This document shows positions 44,774 through 54,473 of a stretch of 54,473 nucleotides of DNA, piece by piece. The notes below the pieces were generated by a model. That model worked only from the letters and a program-made list of their open reading frames with translations. It was not told the DNA's origin and did no database searches. Origin of the DNA: Fragilaria crotonensis (taxonomy: Eukaryota; Bacillariophyta; Fragilariophyceae; Fragilariales; Fragilariaceae); contig JAKSYS010000416.1 in assembly GCA_022925895.1 (NCBI GenBank), forward strand, positions 1-54,473. The letters are read 5' to 3'. The position numbers and the translations under genes were made by a program. How positions within the stretch are numbered: the first letter of the stretch is position 1; the number at the start of each line of letters is the position of its first letter.

Positions 44774-47295
44774 CTACTGCATTGGAATAATCGACAGTAA
44801 AGCAACAACTCCTGCTGCTGTGGCGAACAGGACCCGTGCAAAGCTAACATCGTCAACTTCGTTGCGTTGTGGGATTTCGCTACCTTGTTGGAAGAAGGCG
44901 CAAAGAAGCCGTAGAAGAGGAATAGATCGTTGCCGAATATGCCAACTGCAAACAGGGTCAAGAGGAAAATCTGGCCCACAATCTGTTTCCCGGCACGGAA
45001 AACCGCCTGGCTAATGCGTCCTCCATCAGTCGCTGAACAAGGGGTCAGTTGCCGACACTCAAAGCAACATGGCATGACTTCAAACGGTGACTTACTCCCA
45101 ATCGGCAAGAGGCTCAAGGCGTTCACAATCAAACTTACGTATCCAGCAATTGCAACAGGGTGAAGAGGTATGTTGATGCTGGCAACTGCCTGGCTACCCT
45201 GTGCCCCGCCAGGTATGCCAAGGACACCATTTCCCAACACATACTCGATCAAACCACCTCCTAAACTGCTTTGTCGAAGAATGTCAATCGGAAGCGCTGG
45301 GAACATCGCAATGGCTGAAGTATCACTTGCAACAGTTAGTTCCAGTCCTGTGTAGAGTGCCGCAAGCGATGCAAGGATTCCAACAAGAGGTCCCGCAATA
45401 GCAAAATCAAAGAGCTGTGTTCGATTTTTGGGCGGGTTCTTTAAGTTCGTGATGGAACTCGTAATGCCCGATGCTATTGATGGAACAAAGGTGGGAAGCG
45501 TAATATCCATGCCATAGACGCCAGCAACCACTCGATGTCCAATCTCATGGATGATTTGTAAGCCGAGGAATGTAGCGAACATTGGCGTAGCAAGATCTGT
45601 AAGCCAGCCCATTTCATACGTCATCGAAGCATCCGCCAAAGCGAGTTGCTCCTCTGCGCGCTTCATGACAGCTGGATTCAACAGGAATGGGTATATGGAG
45701 AAGTACCAGCTCGTTGCGATTCCTAGGCCTGAAGTTAAAGTCGCTAACAGTCGGTTGCGCTCTCTGGTAACGTTTGGTCCCATGACATACAACGCTCGAG
45801 GAAGATTAGTCATCATCGCTTCCTCAAAGTCCTCATCACTAACACCCATTACGCCAGTAAGGTCCTTTATGAAACTAACGGTGAACTTGCCTTGTAGCAT
45901 AGGGTTTTTGGCCACAATTGCATCAATTGAGTCGATAAGCTCATCCCCATTCCCTTTTGTGGTACTTCCTCGAATGAGATAACCTCCGAATACTTCAATC
46001 GGCTGCGAATTTGAATTGAAACCAGCTTGTGGTAAAACGTCAGTCATCAACATTTTGACTTGCACTTGCGTAGGTATCTGTCCTTCCTTTTCAACACATT
46101 TAGGGAAGAGACCCTGCATGGTTTGGTATGGCTGAGATCGGCCCAACTCCTCTTCCAGCGCAGCGGCAAACTTTTCAGCGTCAGCAACATTGCCGGCAAG
46201 GAAACCTTCGGCCATCCCTTTCGACACTCCATAATTTCGTGTTGCCATTTTGAAATAGTATTCCTCTTCCATTGCTTTCTTAATGAAATCATCATCTGAC
46301 AAGTCTTTCATCTCCAACCCAGGTGGGAACTTTCCCCTCCAATCAACAAGGCTGAACGATTTTTTGAACTCTTCGATCTCCTCACTAGTAAATGAAGGGG
46401 GAGGAATGTCCTTCAGAAATGAAAAATCCAGGCGCTGCTGCTTCTCGCTTCTAATCGCATACTCAGTAGCATTGATGTCCCGAACGCTCATGGGCTGCAT
46501 TCCGACGGATCTAGCCAAGAGGACTTTCAAGTAGGAAAGCGATCAAACTCCTGGAGAGTGCGGTCGAATTCCGCTTGAGAAAAGGGTGCTATGGGCTCTG
46601 CTGGCGGGGAGTACTTTGGAGCAAACGTGGTGGGCGCCGACGTTTCAGATGATACTGAAGTCACCGACGACGATTTCGCAGTTGGAGCAGGTTTCTGTGG
46701 AGACAGGACCACTGCAATCGGCGCCTCACCGCGAATCTTCCGCTGCAAATTTTCCATATCCCGAACTAGGCTGTCGGTATTTTCGCCCTTACTCTGCGCT
46801 TTGGCGAGTTCGCGTTCGAGGCGTGCAATCTTGTCAAGAGTTAGCTGAGCGTCCATTTTTTCAGCCTCAAGTCGGATGCGGACAGCCGCCCGAAGAGCAG
46901 CGGCGCTGCTAATAGGTCCATTGGGAGTGAGGGCTCAGGAGCTGGATGTTCGACAATTGGGACAGACGTATCAGGCGCTGGAGTTTCCACCACGGTCGAT
47001 GGCGAGGCTCTAGCGTAGCAACAGGTGTTGCGGTTGCTGGGTCGTCGGAAGTGATATCACACTTCGCCTCTTTCTTCCTTCGGAGGAAGGAAAAGAAATC
47101 AATATCATCTTTCTCCGGTGGATCTCCATCGCCTCTTTCGTTTTTCCGACCAAAGAAATGAAGCTGTGTGTTCGAGATCCTTGCGACAGACGTTGGCTGG
47201 AACACAGCATTCGATTTTTTAAGCGGAGCAAACCCAACCACACGTCCCGTGAAAAACGCCGCAAGTGCAGCGGATATGATTAGTGTGGATTTCAT
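44774..47295 (-). CDS. Plastid site-2-protease, M50 family (EGY-like), paralogue 3
   Basis: The ATG at 47295 opens MKSTLIISAALAAFFTGRVVGFAPLKK, a signal peptide followed by a GFAP plastid motif. After shifts near 47010 and 46915 comes a coiled coil (KMDAQLTLDKIARLEREL) matching paralogue 2. A further shift near 46540 leads to the 589-codon frame with FGGYLIRGSTTKGNGDEL, several hydrophobic segments, the metal site LQIIHEIGHRVVAGVYGMD (HEIGH at 45549-45535), LFDFAIAGPLVG and TDGGRISQAVF. A 63-base intron (45095-45033, GTAAGT...TTCAG) is in frame and has no stop, so it is easily missed. An indel near 44893 restores the true tail (QRNEVDDVSFARVLF..., ending LSIIPMQ at 44774), which matches the tail of paralogue 2. 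All active-site residues are present. Confidence 0.87.
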
Positions 47296-47803
47296 TAGTG
47301 ATAGCTGAATAATGCAGGCTGAGTTGTACCGGAGATTGCCAATTCGACGTTCCTTTCCACTACACACAAACTCTTGGGATCGGCGGAGAGTTGTACAAGG
47401 TACAAGGTAGATACTGTGATGTATGTGTTCACCGTTTGAAGGTGCCACAGATTTGTGATGTTGCGCAAGGCTTCGGCAGATCTTCTGTTTACATTCTTCG
47501 ACCATCGACCACTGTGCAAGTACTAGTACCACGATTTCTGCTACTACAGAATGCGCTTTGTAATTGTCGAAAATCATCGGGGCAATTACCCTTAAACAAC
47601 GACGAGGTGGACACGTGGAAGCGTACTCGGAAGAGATCGGATTGTCCTTGCGGAACGCGAGACAGTTACTCGTAGATCAGTTATGATATCTCATGCGTAG
47701 TACCGTACAGTACCACAGGTATTATGCCGTATGTCGTGTATGAGATGCAGCATACAGTAGATTATACGACCACCTGTACACTACTTGTATCACGTACCTA
47801 CGC

Positions 47804-48259
47804 CAGGCCTCCTAAAAAGTGGCATTTCGGCAAAATGTGCCACCAAATGCCACTTTTAATATTGACGAGATGCCACTTTTAACGTTTTTTTGTCGTGTAG
47901 AGTTGGAGCAGGTTGGCATTGTCCAAATGTCCTGTGGTATGTGGCGTGTAGAACCCCCCGTAGGGTTTGCATGTTTGTTAAATCGTTCATTTTCAATTGA
48001 AAAAACTAAAATTGAGTTGGCTCTGGAATCCTCTTGGCGTCATCTATTCATACATTCATACACGTGATTTCATTCGGCATCGATGCTCTAAGCGTGCGTC
48101 TCTTGGGATTCCGTGGCGCACCATGGTCGTCTACTGACATCCTACGTGATTTTTGTACCATATCACTGAATGCCACCAAATGCCACTTTTAGTGGAGTGA
48201 TATGCCACTTTTAAGCTAAATGTGGCATAGGTTGGCATATGCCACTTTTAGGCGGCCTG
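47804..48259. mobile_element. Non-autonomous hAT-type MITE
   Basis: The 456-bp element has terminal inverted repeats of about 21 bp (left CAGGCCTCCTAAAAAGTG, right end complementary to CAGGCCGCCTAAAAGTG) and exact 8-bp flanking direct repeats ACCTACGC (47796-47803 and 48260-48267). The 8-bp duplication and CAGG ends are typical of hAT transposons. Both ends carry several copies of TGCCACTTTTA within 80 bases (47854, 47872, 48179, 48211 and 48239, approximately), like the subterminal transposase-binding repeats of hAT elements. There is no coding sequence, so movement would need a transposase supplied elsewhere. Confidence 0.88.
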
Positions 48260-48630
48260 ACCTACGCTCTAGTACATGCAGACCTGTTCAATGAAGTGAG
48301 GAGTAAACCGCCATTTACCGAGCGTTCGTGTTCTCAGTTATCATTTGCACGTGGCAGCAAGGTACAAGTACCGGTACATGTAGTAAAGGTTCTTTGTACT
48401 TGTCCTATACTAGTCTACACCATTATAGAGTTTGTCGTCAGGACTGAGTTATGATTTCTGATAGTTGTGAGGAGAACGGCTCTATTCTAGGTGTACAGAT
48501 AGACCAGTTTTTGAAGACGCCGGTGGCTGGGTGAATCTAGCTGCCATCCTTCGCAGTATTACAGGAGATAGAAAAAGTTGGTAAGGGCGTTAATACGGGC
48601 TTCGACAAGGCGATCTAGTAGCACAACTCT

Positions 48631-48735
48631 TTAGCTGCCTTGCCAACTGGGTCCACCCCAGCCACCGGCTTGGTTCGACCAACCAGCATTGCTGTTCGTG
48701 TTCGAGTCTCCCTGCAGTCCAAACGACTGGTGTGG

Positions 48736-48778
<43 letters not shown>

Positions 48779-51167
48779 CCAAGTTGGTGGCCGTGCTGTT
48801 GCTGTTGTTGCTGCTGAAACGAGCCGTTGCTTCGACCTCCACCCTTCTTTCCGCCTTTGTGGTGCTCATCGTCATTCTGAAACGACTGGTTCTGGGCAAA
48901 GGTGCTTCCAGCTTGCTGCATGCCATAATGCTCCATGTTGCCAGGACCATAACCACCACGCTGGTTGAAATGATCGTTATATCCCATACCATAAGGCTGT
49001 CCACCATACCCTCCTTGGGGCTGGTATTGGTTTTGATACTGATTGCCGCCGCGTCCACGGTATCCGCCAGTGTTATTTTTTTGGTATCCACCGGCGGCGC
49101 CTGCCTGCTGTTGTTGTTGATCATCATATGCAGGATAACCTCCAGTTTGGCCCATCATACCTTGTTGGTAACCGAAACCACCTTGCACTGCCCCGCCGAA
49201 TTGGGCGCCATAGCCGTAGCCATACCCTCCTACGCCGTGGGATGGTCCCATCTGGTACTGCTGCTGACCGTAAAACAGCGCCGGATTGTAGGCAGCCATA
49301 TTCGGCATGCCTGGAGGCATGGACGCGTCTCCTGCGTTAGCGTTGATATCATTTCCAGGAGCTGTTTGCGCCGGTGCACCGTGAAGGCCACCCATCTGCG
49401 GTGCAGAGGTCGCTTGTCCTGTCAAGCCAGCCTGTGCCTTTGGCGGGATGCCTGCGGGAAGGACTTGGGCGCCATGCATAAAGCCATTGTTGGCATTGTA
49501 GTTGTACATGCCCGCCATTCCGTAGGCATTATTATAATTCTGAGCCATCCCCCCAGTTTGAGGCAATAAATGGGCAGCTGTGACAGCTGGATAGGGAACA
49601 CCTGGAGGAATGGCTTGCATGGAGTTGGTATCCATGTGGCCTCTCACAGACTCAGCGGCGTTGTGTCCCAATGAGGTTCCTTCGAGCTTACTTTCGAGAT
49701 CACTGACAAGGACAGCATTGGGTGGAACTTGAGGAACGCCTCCAATGGAAAGACCCGGAGGTGGTCGTGCTGGAGAGGCCGATGGAGGACCTGATGCACT
49801 AATATCCTTGGCGTTTTCCAAGCCCGATGTGTTATTATTCATGTTGGTCTCACCAACGGCTTGAACCTCAGTTTCAGTCCCGAATGATCCGAATGTAAAA
49901 TCAAGATTCTGAGTTTCGTCGCTATCAGAAGTTTCCCAACGACCCATGTTGAGAACATTCGTGCGAGGTACCTTCTGTGAAACCACAGACGGTTCCGGTT
50001 TCGGCAGTTCTGTCTCTGGCACATTCGTTTGAGTCATGGTACTACCAAGAGTATCCAAATGAGAGGTCTCTACAGCCGGCTTCCATCCAGCAGCATTGAT
50101 ATTAGCACCATTCACAGATGCAGGAGTCCGCTCTCTAGAGCACTCGGTGCGGGTGCAGCCTCTGGCGTTGGTGGAGTTGCTCTGGCGGTACGCTGGGTTC
50201 TCGCGACCGCGACTGGTGGCGCTGGTGGGGCAGCTGATGGAAGCTTAGGAGAGTGCTCGGCCTTGATCAAGTGTGCCGATCCCTTAGTGGCCCATACATT
50301 TCCTGAGGATCTAACAGGCACAGGCGCCGGTGGGCGAGGCACAGGTGGCGCAGCAACTGTAGTCTCAATCGGGGTCTCTTGCGATTCGATAGGGATGATA
50401 GGACTTGGCAGAACTGTCTTGGGTGCCAGTGCCATTGCAGGAGCCGGAGCAGGTTGTCCCCAAGCTCCGTGTAGTGCAGGAGGTTCTGCAGGCGTCGGGA
50501 CTCCAGTGGGAAGAACATCTGTGGTGTGCTCAGTTGGTGGAGCAGTCGTAGCAGCTTCATCTCGCTTTTGCGGTTTACCACGACCTTCGCCCCGTCCTCG
50601 ACCAGCGCCTCCTCTGCCTTCACGTCCACCAGTGCCTCTTCTTCCGCTGTCTCGTCCGGCGCCACGCCCTCCAGCGCCGCCACGGCTGTTGCGTCCCCTA
50701 CCAGCACCACGACCTCCACGGCCGGCATCCGCATGTGTGTTCGAACTCTCAGACTTTTTCTTTGCGCCCTTCGAGTTAACATCTTCCCAATCAGGTTCTT
50801 CTGGCTTTGTGGGTTCATTCCACCACTCTTGAAGTGTCTGTAAAATCTTCTTGTCGTCGCCATTGAGTGACTTAACCAACGCGTCGAGATCCTTTCTTCT
50901 GTTTTCAGGGCAAACGTCCTTGTACTGTGAGAGGAAAGGAGAGGGGTGAGTGAATCGCTGGCCGAGGGAAAGAGTCTTAAAATCTCATCTTGACTAAACA
51001 TCTTTTGTCCGGTCTCCCGCGGTGAAGAAAATCATGGACATTTCTGTACTGGTTCCACCGTATCAACCATTGTAGAACTGCCATGGTCGATTGAGCTGGG
51101 AGTCACTCACCTGATCAGCTGCCTTTTTCTTGTTGGCGCCAACGCGAGCATTGTTCGAGCCTGCCAT
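48631..51167 (-). CDS. RGG and Gln-rich, probable RNA-binding protein
   Basis: Exon 1 (51167-51111) encodes MAGSNNARVGANKKKAADQ. A 186-base intron (51110-50925, GTGAGT...CACAG) leads to YKDVCPENRRKDLDALVKSL and ILQTLQEWWNEPTKPEEPDWE, a short helical region loosely like a UBA/GIP1-type N-terminus. An RGG/RG-rich stretch follows (GRGGRGAGRGRNSRGGAGGR), then a Pro/Ala-rich linker. Near 50130 a one-frame shift joins TPASVNGANINAAGWKPAVE. The C-terminal 490 residues are rich in Gly, Gln, Asn, Tyr and Met, with YGYGYG, RGRGGNQYQNQY and two polyGln runs. Proteins of this build bind RNA and enter granules. The specific family is not recognised. Confidence 0.78.
48733..48769. repeat. (GTT)n repeat coding a polyglutamine run
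   Basis: About twelve GTT/GCT triplets, read as CAA/CAG on the minus strand, give 13 consecutive Gln near the C-terminus of the RGG/Gln-rich protein. A second, shorter run is near 48798-48818. Confidence 0.9.
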
Positions 51168-54100
51168 GGCTGCTCGATGTGTATGTATTAAGGTGGGGAG
51201 ATGGGGTGACTATGGAGGGAAGAGGCCAACAAATGTTAATCCGAGACACTTGCTGCACTGATATTTTTGTGCAGCGTGGCATTATTTTCCTTCGATTTAC
51301 TTCCAAGGACGCGGCGGAAAGGCCGGGAGATCGCTTCTCTTGTGTGATTGGTGCCAGCTTTCCAACATTGCAAGACTGCAAGCATAACTAGCACTGGCCT
51401 ACGCCGGCACTACAGTATTAGGAGGACTACAGTGTCAGTACATTCCAACGGTGGGCAACGCGTAATTTTTTTGCAGCTCAGAACCTATTAACTCCAGTCC
51501 CCAGTCCCCCCTATCTCGGACTCAGGACTCACCTCTCAGACACGAATGCGGTTGAGTCAAGGTGGCCGAGCTTAACAGGTCTTCATTGTCGACCTTGTTC
51601 ATGCAAACTACTACCAATTACTTGTACCGTCCCAATACCCTTTATTGACCCATCCAATCATATCGCGATAATCGCAAAGAAAATTTAAGACTCGCCACCT
51701 GCCATTAGCCACAGCCAGGCCTCCTTAAAATAGTACAATTGCCCCTGAAACAGTGGTAGCCGGAGTAACTAATTGGAGCCTTCCAAAGTGCACTCGGAGT
51801 ACTTGTATCTTGTATCATAGTGGAGTACTATTTTGGATGTGTACAATCCTGCGCCTTTCGTACAACGGTACGTGTCGTGTTGATGAAAAGGGAGGGAAAA
51901 TCTGCAGGAATTGGGTAGCATACCACCAACAAGCTACTACCATTAAAAATGTCCCCTGAGAGGAAAAGGATGAAACTATCCTCACAACTATCAGGAGGTG
52001 TGGGGAACATTCTATCCATCCTACAGAAGTCTCTTTGCTGCCATTCAGCAACACTTGTTGAGAATGTGGCCAATTGCATGTCTAGTATGCCAACAAGGTC
52101 ATTCTTCACTGCTGCAAACATTGTGTTTTGTGTACAAGATTCAGTATGCCAAGGCCATTGGTTCATGTGACACAGTGAAAGTTGATACACAAGTCAGGGT
52201 TGTCAGCACCTCCACCACACCATGCCAGCTAATTTCACTCTCATCATGTTCAACATGTTGTTCAGATTCATTCCAATGCTCCACGGCTTCATGGGGACTA
52301 TTGTTGCTGCCAAGCAACTCGTCTTCTAGCTAGTAGAGTTCCATTATCTGAATAGTAGTCCGTTTGCCTCAGGAGATGACTCTGTCTTATCTTTGGCATT
52401 CACTTCTGTATATTTGTGCATCTTTATTGGCTTGCATTGCTCATCTCGTCCTCAGCTCTGACACCTGTTGGTTCAAGCTTACAATTAAGGATCAATGGTA
52501 TTTGGTCATTTTTGCTCTTGCCAATGGAATGACAAGTGCATTTGCCGCTTTTTTAGCACCCTTTCCCTTGATGGTTGCAGGGATATGCATATCCCAAATC
52601 CCAACATTTATTGGGTTGTCAAGATCAATCTCTCAGCACCAGTACACAGTGATCAGTATAAGGATTCTATGGCTGGATTCACGAAGAGGATTCGCGAGGT
52701 AGAGCTCTACGTACTAGTACCACTATTTTTTAGCGCTCGCATATTGAAAATTGATTTACGCCAAATCACTTGCTTTTCATTCCATTGACCATGGCAGTGA
52801 ATATCTCAACCAATTCTTGATATTCCGTGGAGCTTCTTGAAGCTACATCATCTCCTTGCTCTTCATGAGTGAAAGCACATTGAAGCTCCACAGAAAACGC
52901 AGTTTTGATAAATTCACGACCATTCCAATTTCTACTGATCACGCGCCAGGAGATGGCAGTAAAGGGGAGCACCTTCTTCTCTTGTGATTCCAGAAACGTT
53001 GTCTGATGAAGAGAACAGTTACCAGCATGTTGCCCAATTGAGTGTTGGTGTCAGTCATACCAAATGTCACGAACCATGATGACGATGACAGTGGATCTTG
53101 GGATGGATCCAGATTCGAACCCTTAGAGCATCCCCACCCGAGGCGAACACGTGGTGAACTCCGTTTGGAACATTCTTGGAAGCATTTTCACCATTCCTAC
53201 TTTTTCCTTTCAAAATAAGGACGGAAGAGGCTCACAGAATGTCACTCCTCGGAACTTTTGCTCCCCAGACGTTGGATCAATTTGTTGGCTGTCGATGTGT
53301 CGACCGATGGCTTGCTCTCACGACGTGACATGTGAAGTGCCATGAGTTGGGCATGCATTGCCTGGATACAGATGAAGGTCATAGCAGACTAACAGGGAAG
53401 ATGAATTTGATACTGTCACCGATGAAGCCTCTGTTGTTGGTGTGCTCCTTGATGGTGCTAGCAAGCAGCTCCAAACGTTTTGGCTACTAGAGCCCAATCC
53501 TGGTTCCATCGCTGGATCAATGCATCACGGCATCTCGTGATCTGTTGTCACTGCTAAGAGATAAGGAATCACCCATCATCATCCTGCAGGACTCGAGTCA
53601 TGGACACCGCACGTGTGAGGAACTTCTTGACGCTGGGAGCCCTTCACTTGCATTTGTCACCCGACACGGCGGTGGTGCGCAAGTTTCGAGATTTTGCTGT
53701 AAAACCTATCCAGAAGTTGCCAATTCTCTGCCCATTCAAGTTCATGAATCGGGAGAGACAGAATTGGCTGATATATGTCAATATCAATTTGAATAACCGG
53801 ACTTCTTGGCCAGTATTCGATTTGTCAGGATATGTCAATGACCAGCCAAGATATCTCATACAAGATTGGCATGAACTACACAATCCTGCTGCCCAATACA
53901 AACCTAATTGTCAACAACTTCAAATTGATTGGTGTTGATTGAAAGATCAAATGCTACTTTCTGAGTGGCTGCCTCACCCTGCCAAGAAATTTGAACGAAT
54001 ATGCTACTATGGCACATCTCGGATGTATTTTGTTGGGTGCGGTCGCCTGCAATCATGTTGCGTACAATCATAATGCTGCTTTCTTTAAAGCAGACCTCAC

Positions 54101-54473
54101 TATATTTATCCAACAAGCCGGGCAATCAAGAGCATGGCGGATGAGATGGAATCACTTTGATTTCAGCATACCCTTTCTTGGTGTTCGACTGTGGGCTCAT
54201 TCCTCCTGGTCATGACTCATGACTGCTCACCATCTTGTTGCCATTACCTTGCTTTGTTGGTGCAGATCTCGTCACGCTGGCGCTCACGTCGCGGGTTCTG
54301 AAACTCTCGAACATTATATTGTACATCGACTAGACTAGCTACTTCTTCATTGCCACAGTTGGGGTCTATTTCGGCTAGATGAACAAAAGCTGCACTGACA
54401 ACCCGATTAGAATCACCAATTCAGTAGCTGTACCGTAACCTTGGTATACTTTTGACGTCGAAATAAAAAAATT
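51168..54473. other. Long region without a supported gene
   Basis: The frames here (up to 120 codons) give no recognisable domain and overlap on both strands. 51716-51733 (CAGGCCTCCTTAAAATAG) resembles the end of the MITE at 47804, but no partner end was found. 52360-53940 has some protein-like stretches (WYLVIFALANGMTSAF; RTSWPVFDLSGYVNDQPRYL) that could be remains of a decayed element or an unknown gene running off the window. Confidence 0.45.

Noticed and set aside
48640-49569. 309-codon + strand frame with Leu and Val runs
   Set aside because: It is the antisense shadow of the polyGln and Gly/Gln-rich exon.
50029-50832. 267-codon + strand Ala/Gly/Pro-rich frame
   Set aside because: It is the antisense shadow of the RG-rich and Pro/Ala-rich exon.
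51555-51630. tRNA-Leu/Ser-like start (TCAAGGTGGCCGAGC)
   Set aside because: No anticodon arm or T-arm follows with the right spacing.
53095-53135. T-loop-like GGGTTCGAATCTGG on the minus strand
   Set aside because: The flanking five bases do not pair into a T stem, and no D or anticodon arm is present.

Overview
The window looks like nuclear DNA of a raphid pennate diatom (Seminavis- or Cylindrotheca-like). The reasons are short GT-AG introns of about 60-190 bases, signal peptides followed by ASAFAP-like plastid-targeting motifs (for example SQAFAPP and SKAFTSAP), secreted Pro/Thr-rich and Lys/Gly-rich proteins, and Ty1/copia and Mutator-like elements. The species is an inference. Many coding regions are broken by single-base indels, mostly in G/A/T/C runs. 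This fits unpolished long-read sequence or gene decay, and the two cannot be separated here.

Region 1 (1-14631) is a very large copia retrotransposon (LTR 5-432, body, LTR 11094-11525). A second, truncated copy (11094-14631) follows it directly and shares the middle LTR. The copia core (gag domain, CCHC knuckle, protease, integrase, reverse transcriptase, RNase H) occupies 5913-11082. About 5 kb of extra coding-like sequence lies upstream of the gag domain and has no domain I recognise. Region 2 (14632-18300) has short tandem repeats and a Mutator-like (MULE/SWIM) transposase gene that probably carries one intron.

Region 3 (19000-21756) has two ordinary genes facing each other: a plastid-targeted aldo/keto-reductase-like protein that appears to lack its catalytic tetrad, and a PAPS/nucleotide-sugar transporter of the SLC35B type. 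Region 4 (23124-33347) is a cluster of secreted proteins. Two related beta-propeller proteins with Pro/Thr-rich stretches flank a Lys/Gly-rich, RXL-containing, Pro/Thr-rich protein that resembles silica-associated or cell-wall proteins.

Region 5 (36895-47295) carries three paralogous plastid-targeted site-2-protease (M50, EGY-like) genes, two on + and one on -, with an RlmM/FtsJ-like RNA 2'-O-methyltransferase gene between the second and third. A 456-bp hAT-type MITE with an 8-bp target duplication lies at 47804-48259. Region 6 (48631-51167) is an RGG/Gln-rich, probably RNA-binding protein gene with two introns or frame breaks. The last 3.3 kb holds no gene I can support. Intergenic regions contain dense clusters of the tetranucleotide GTAC.
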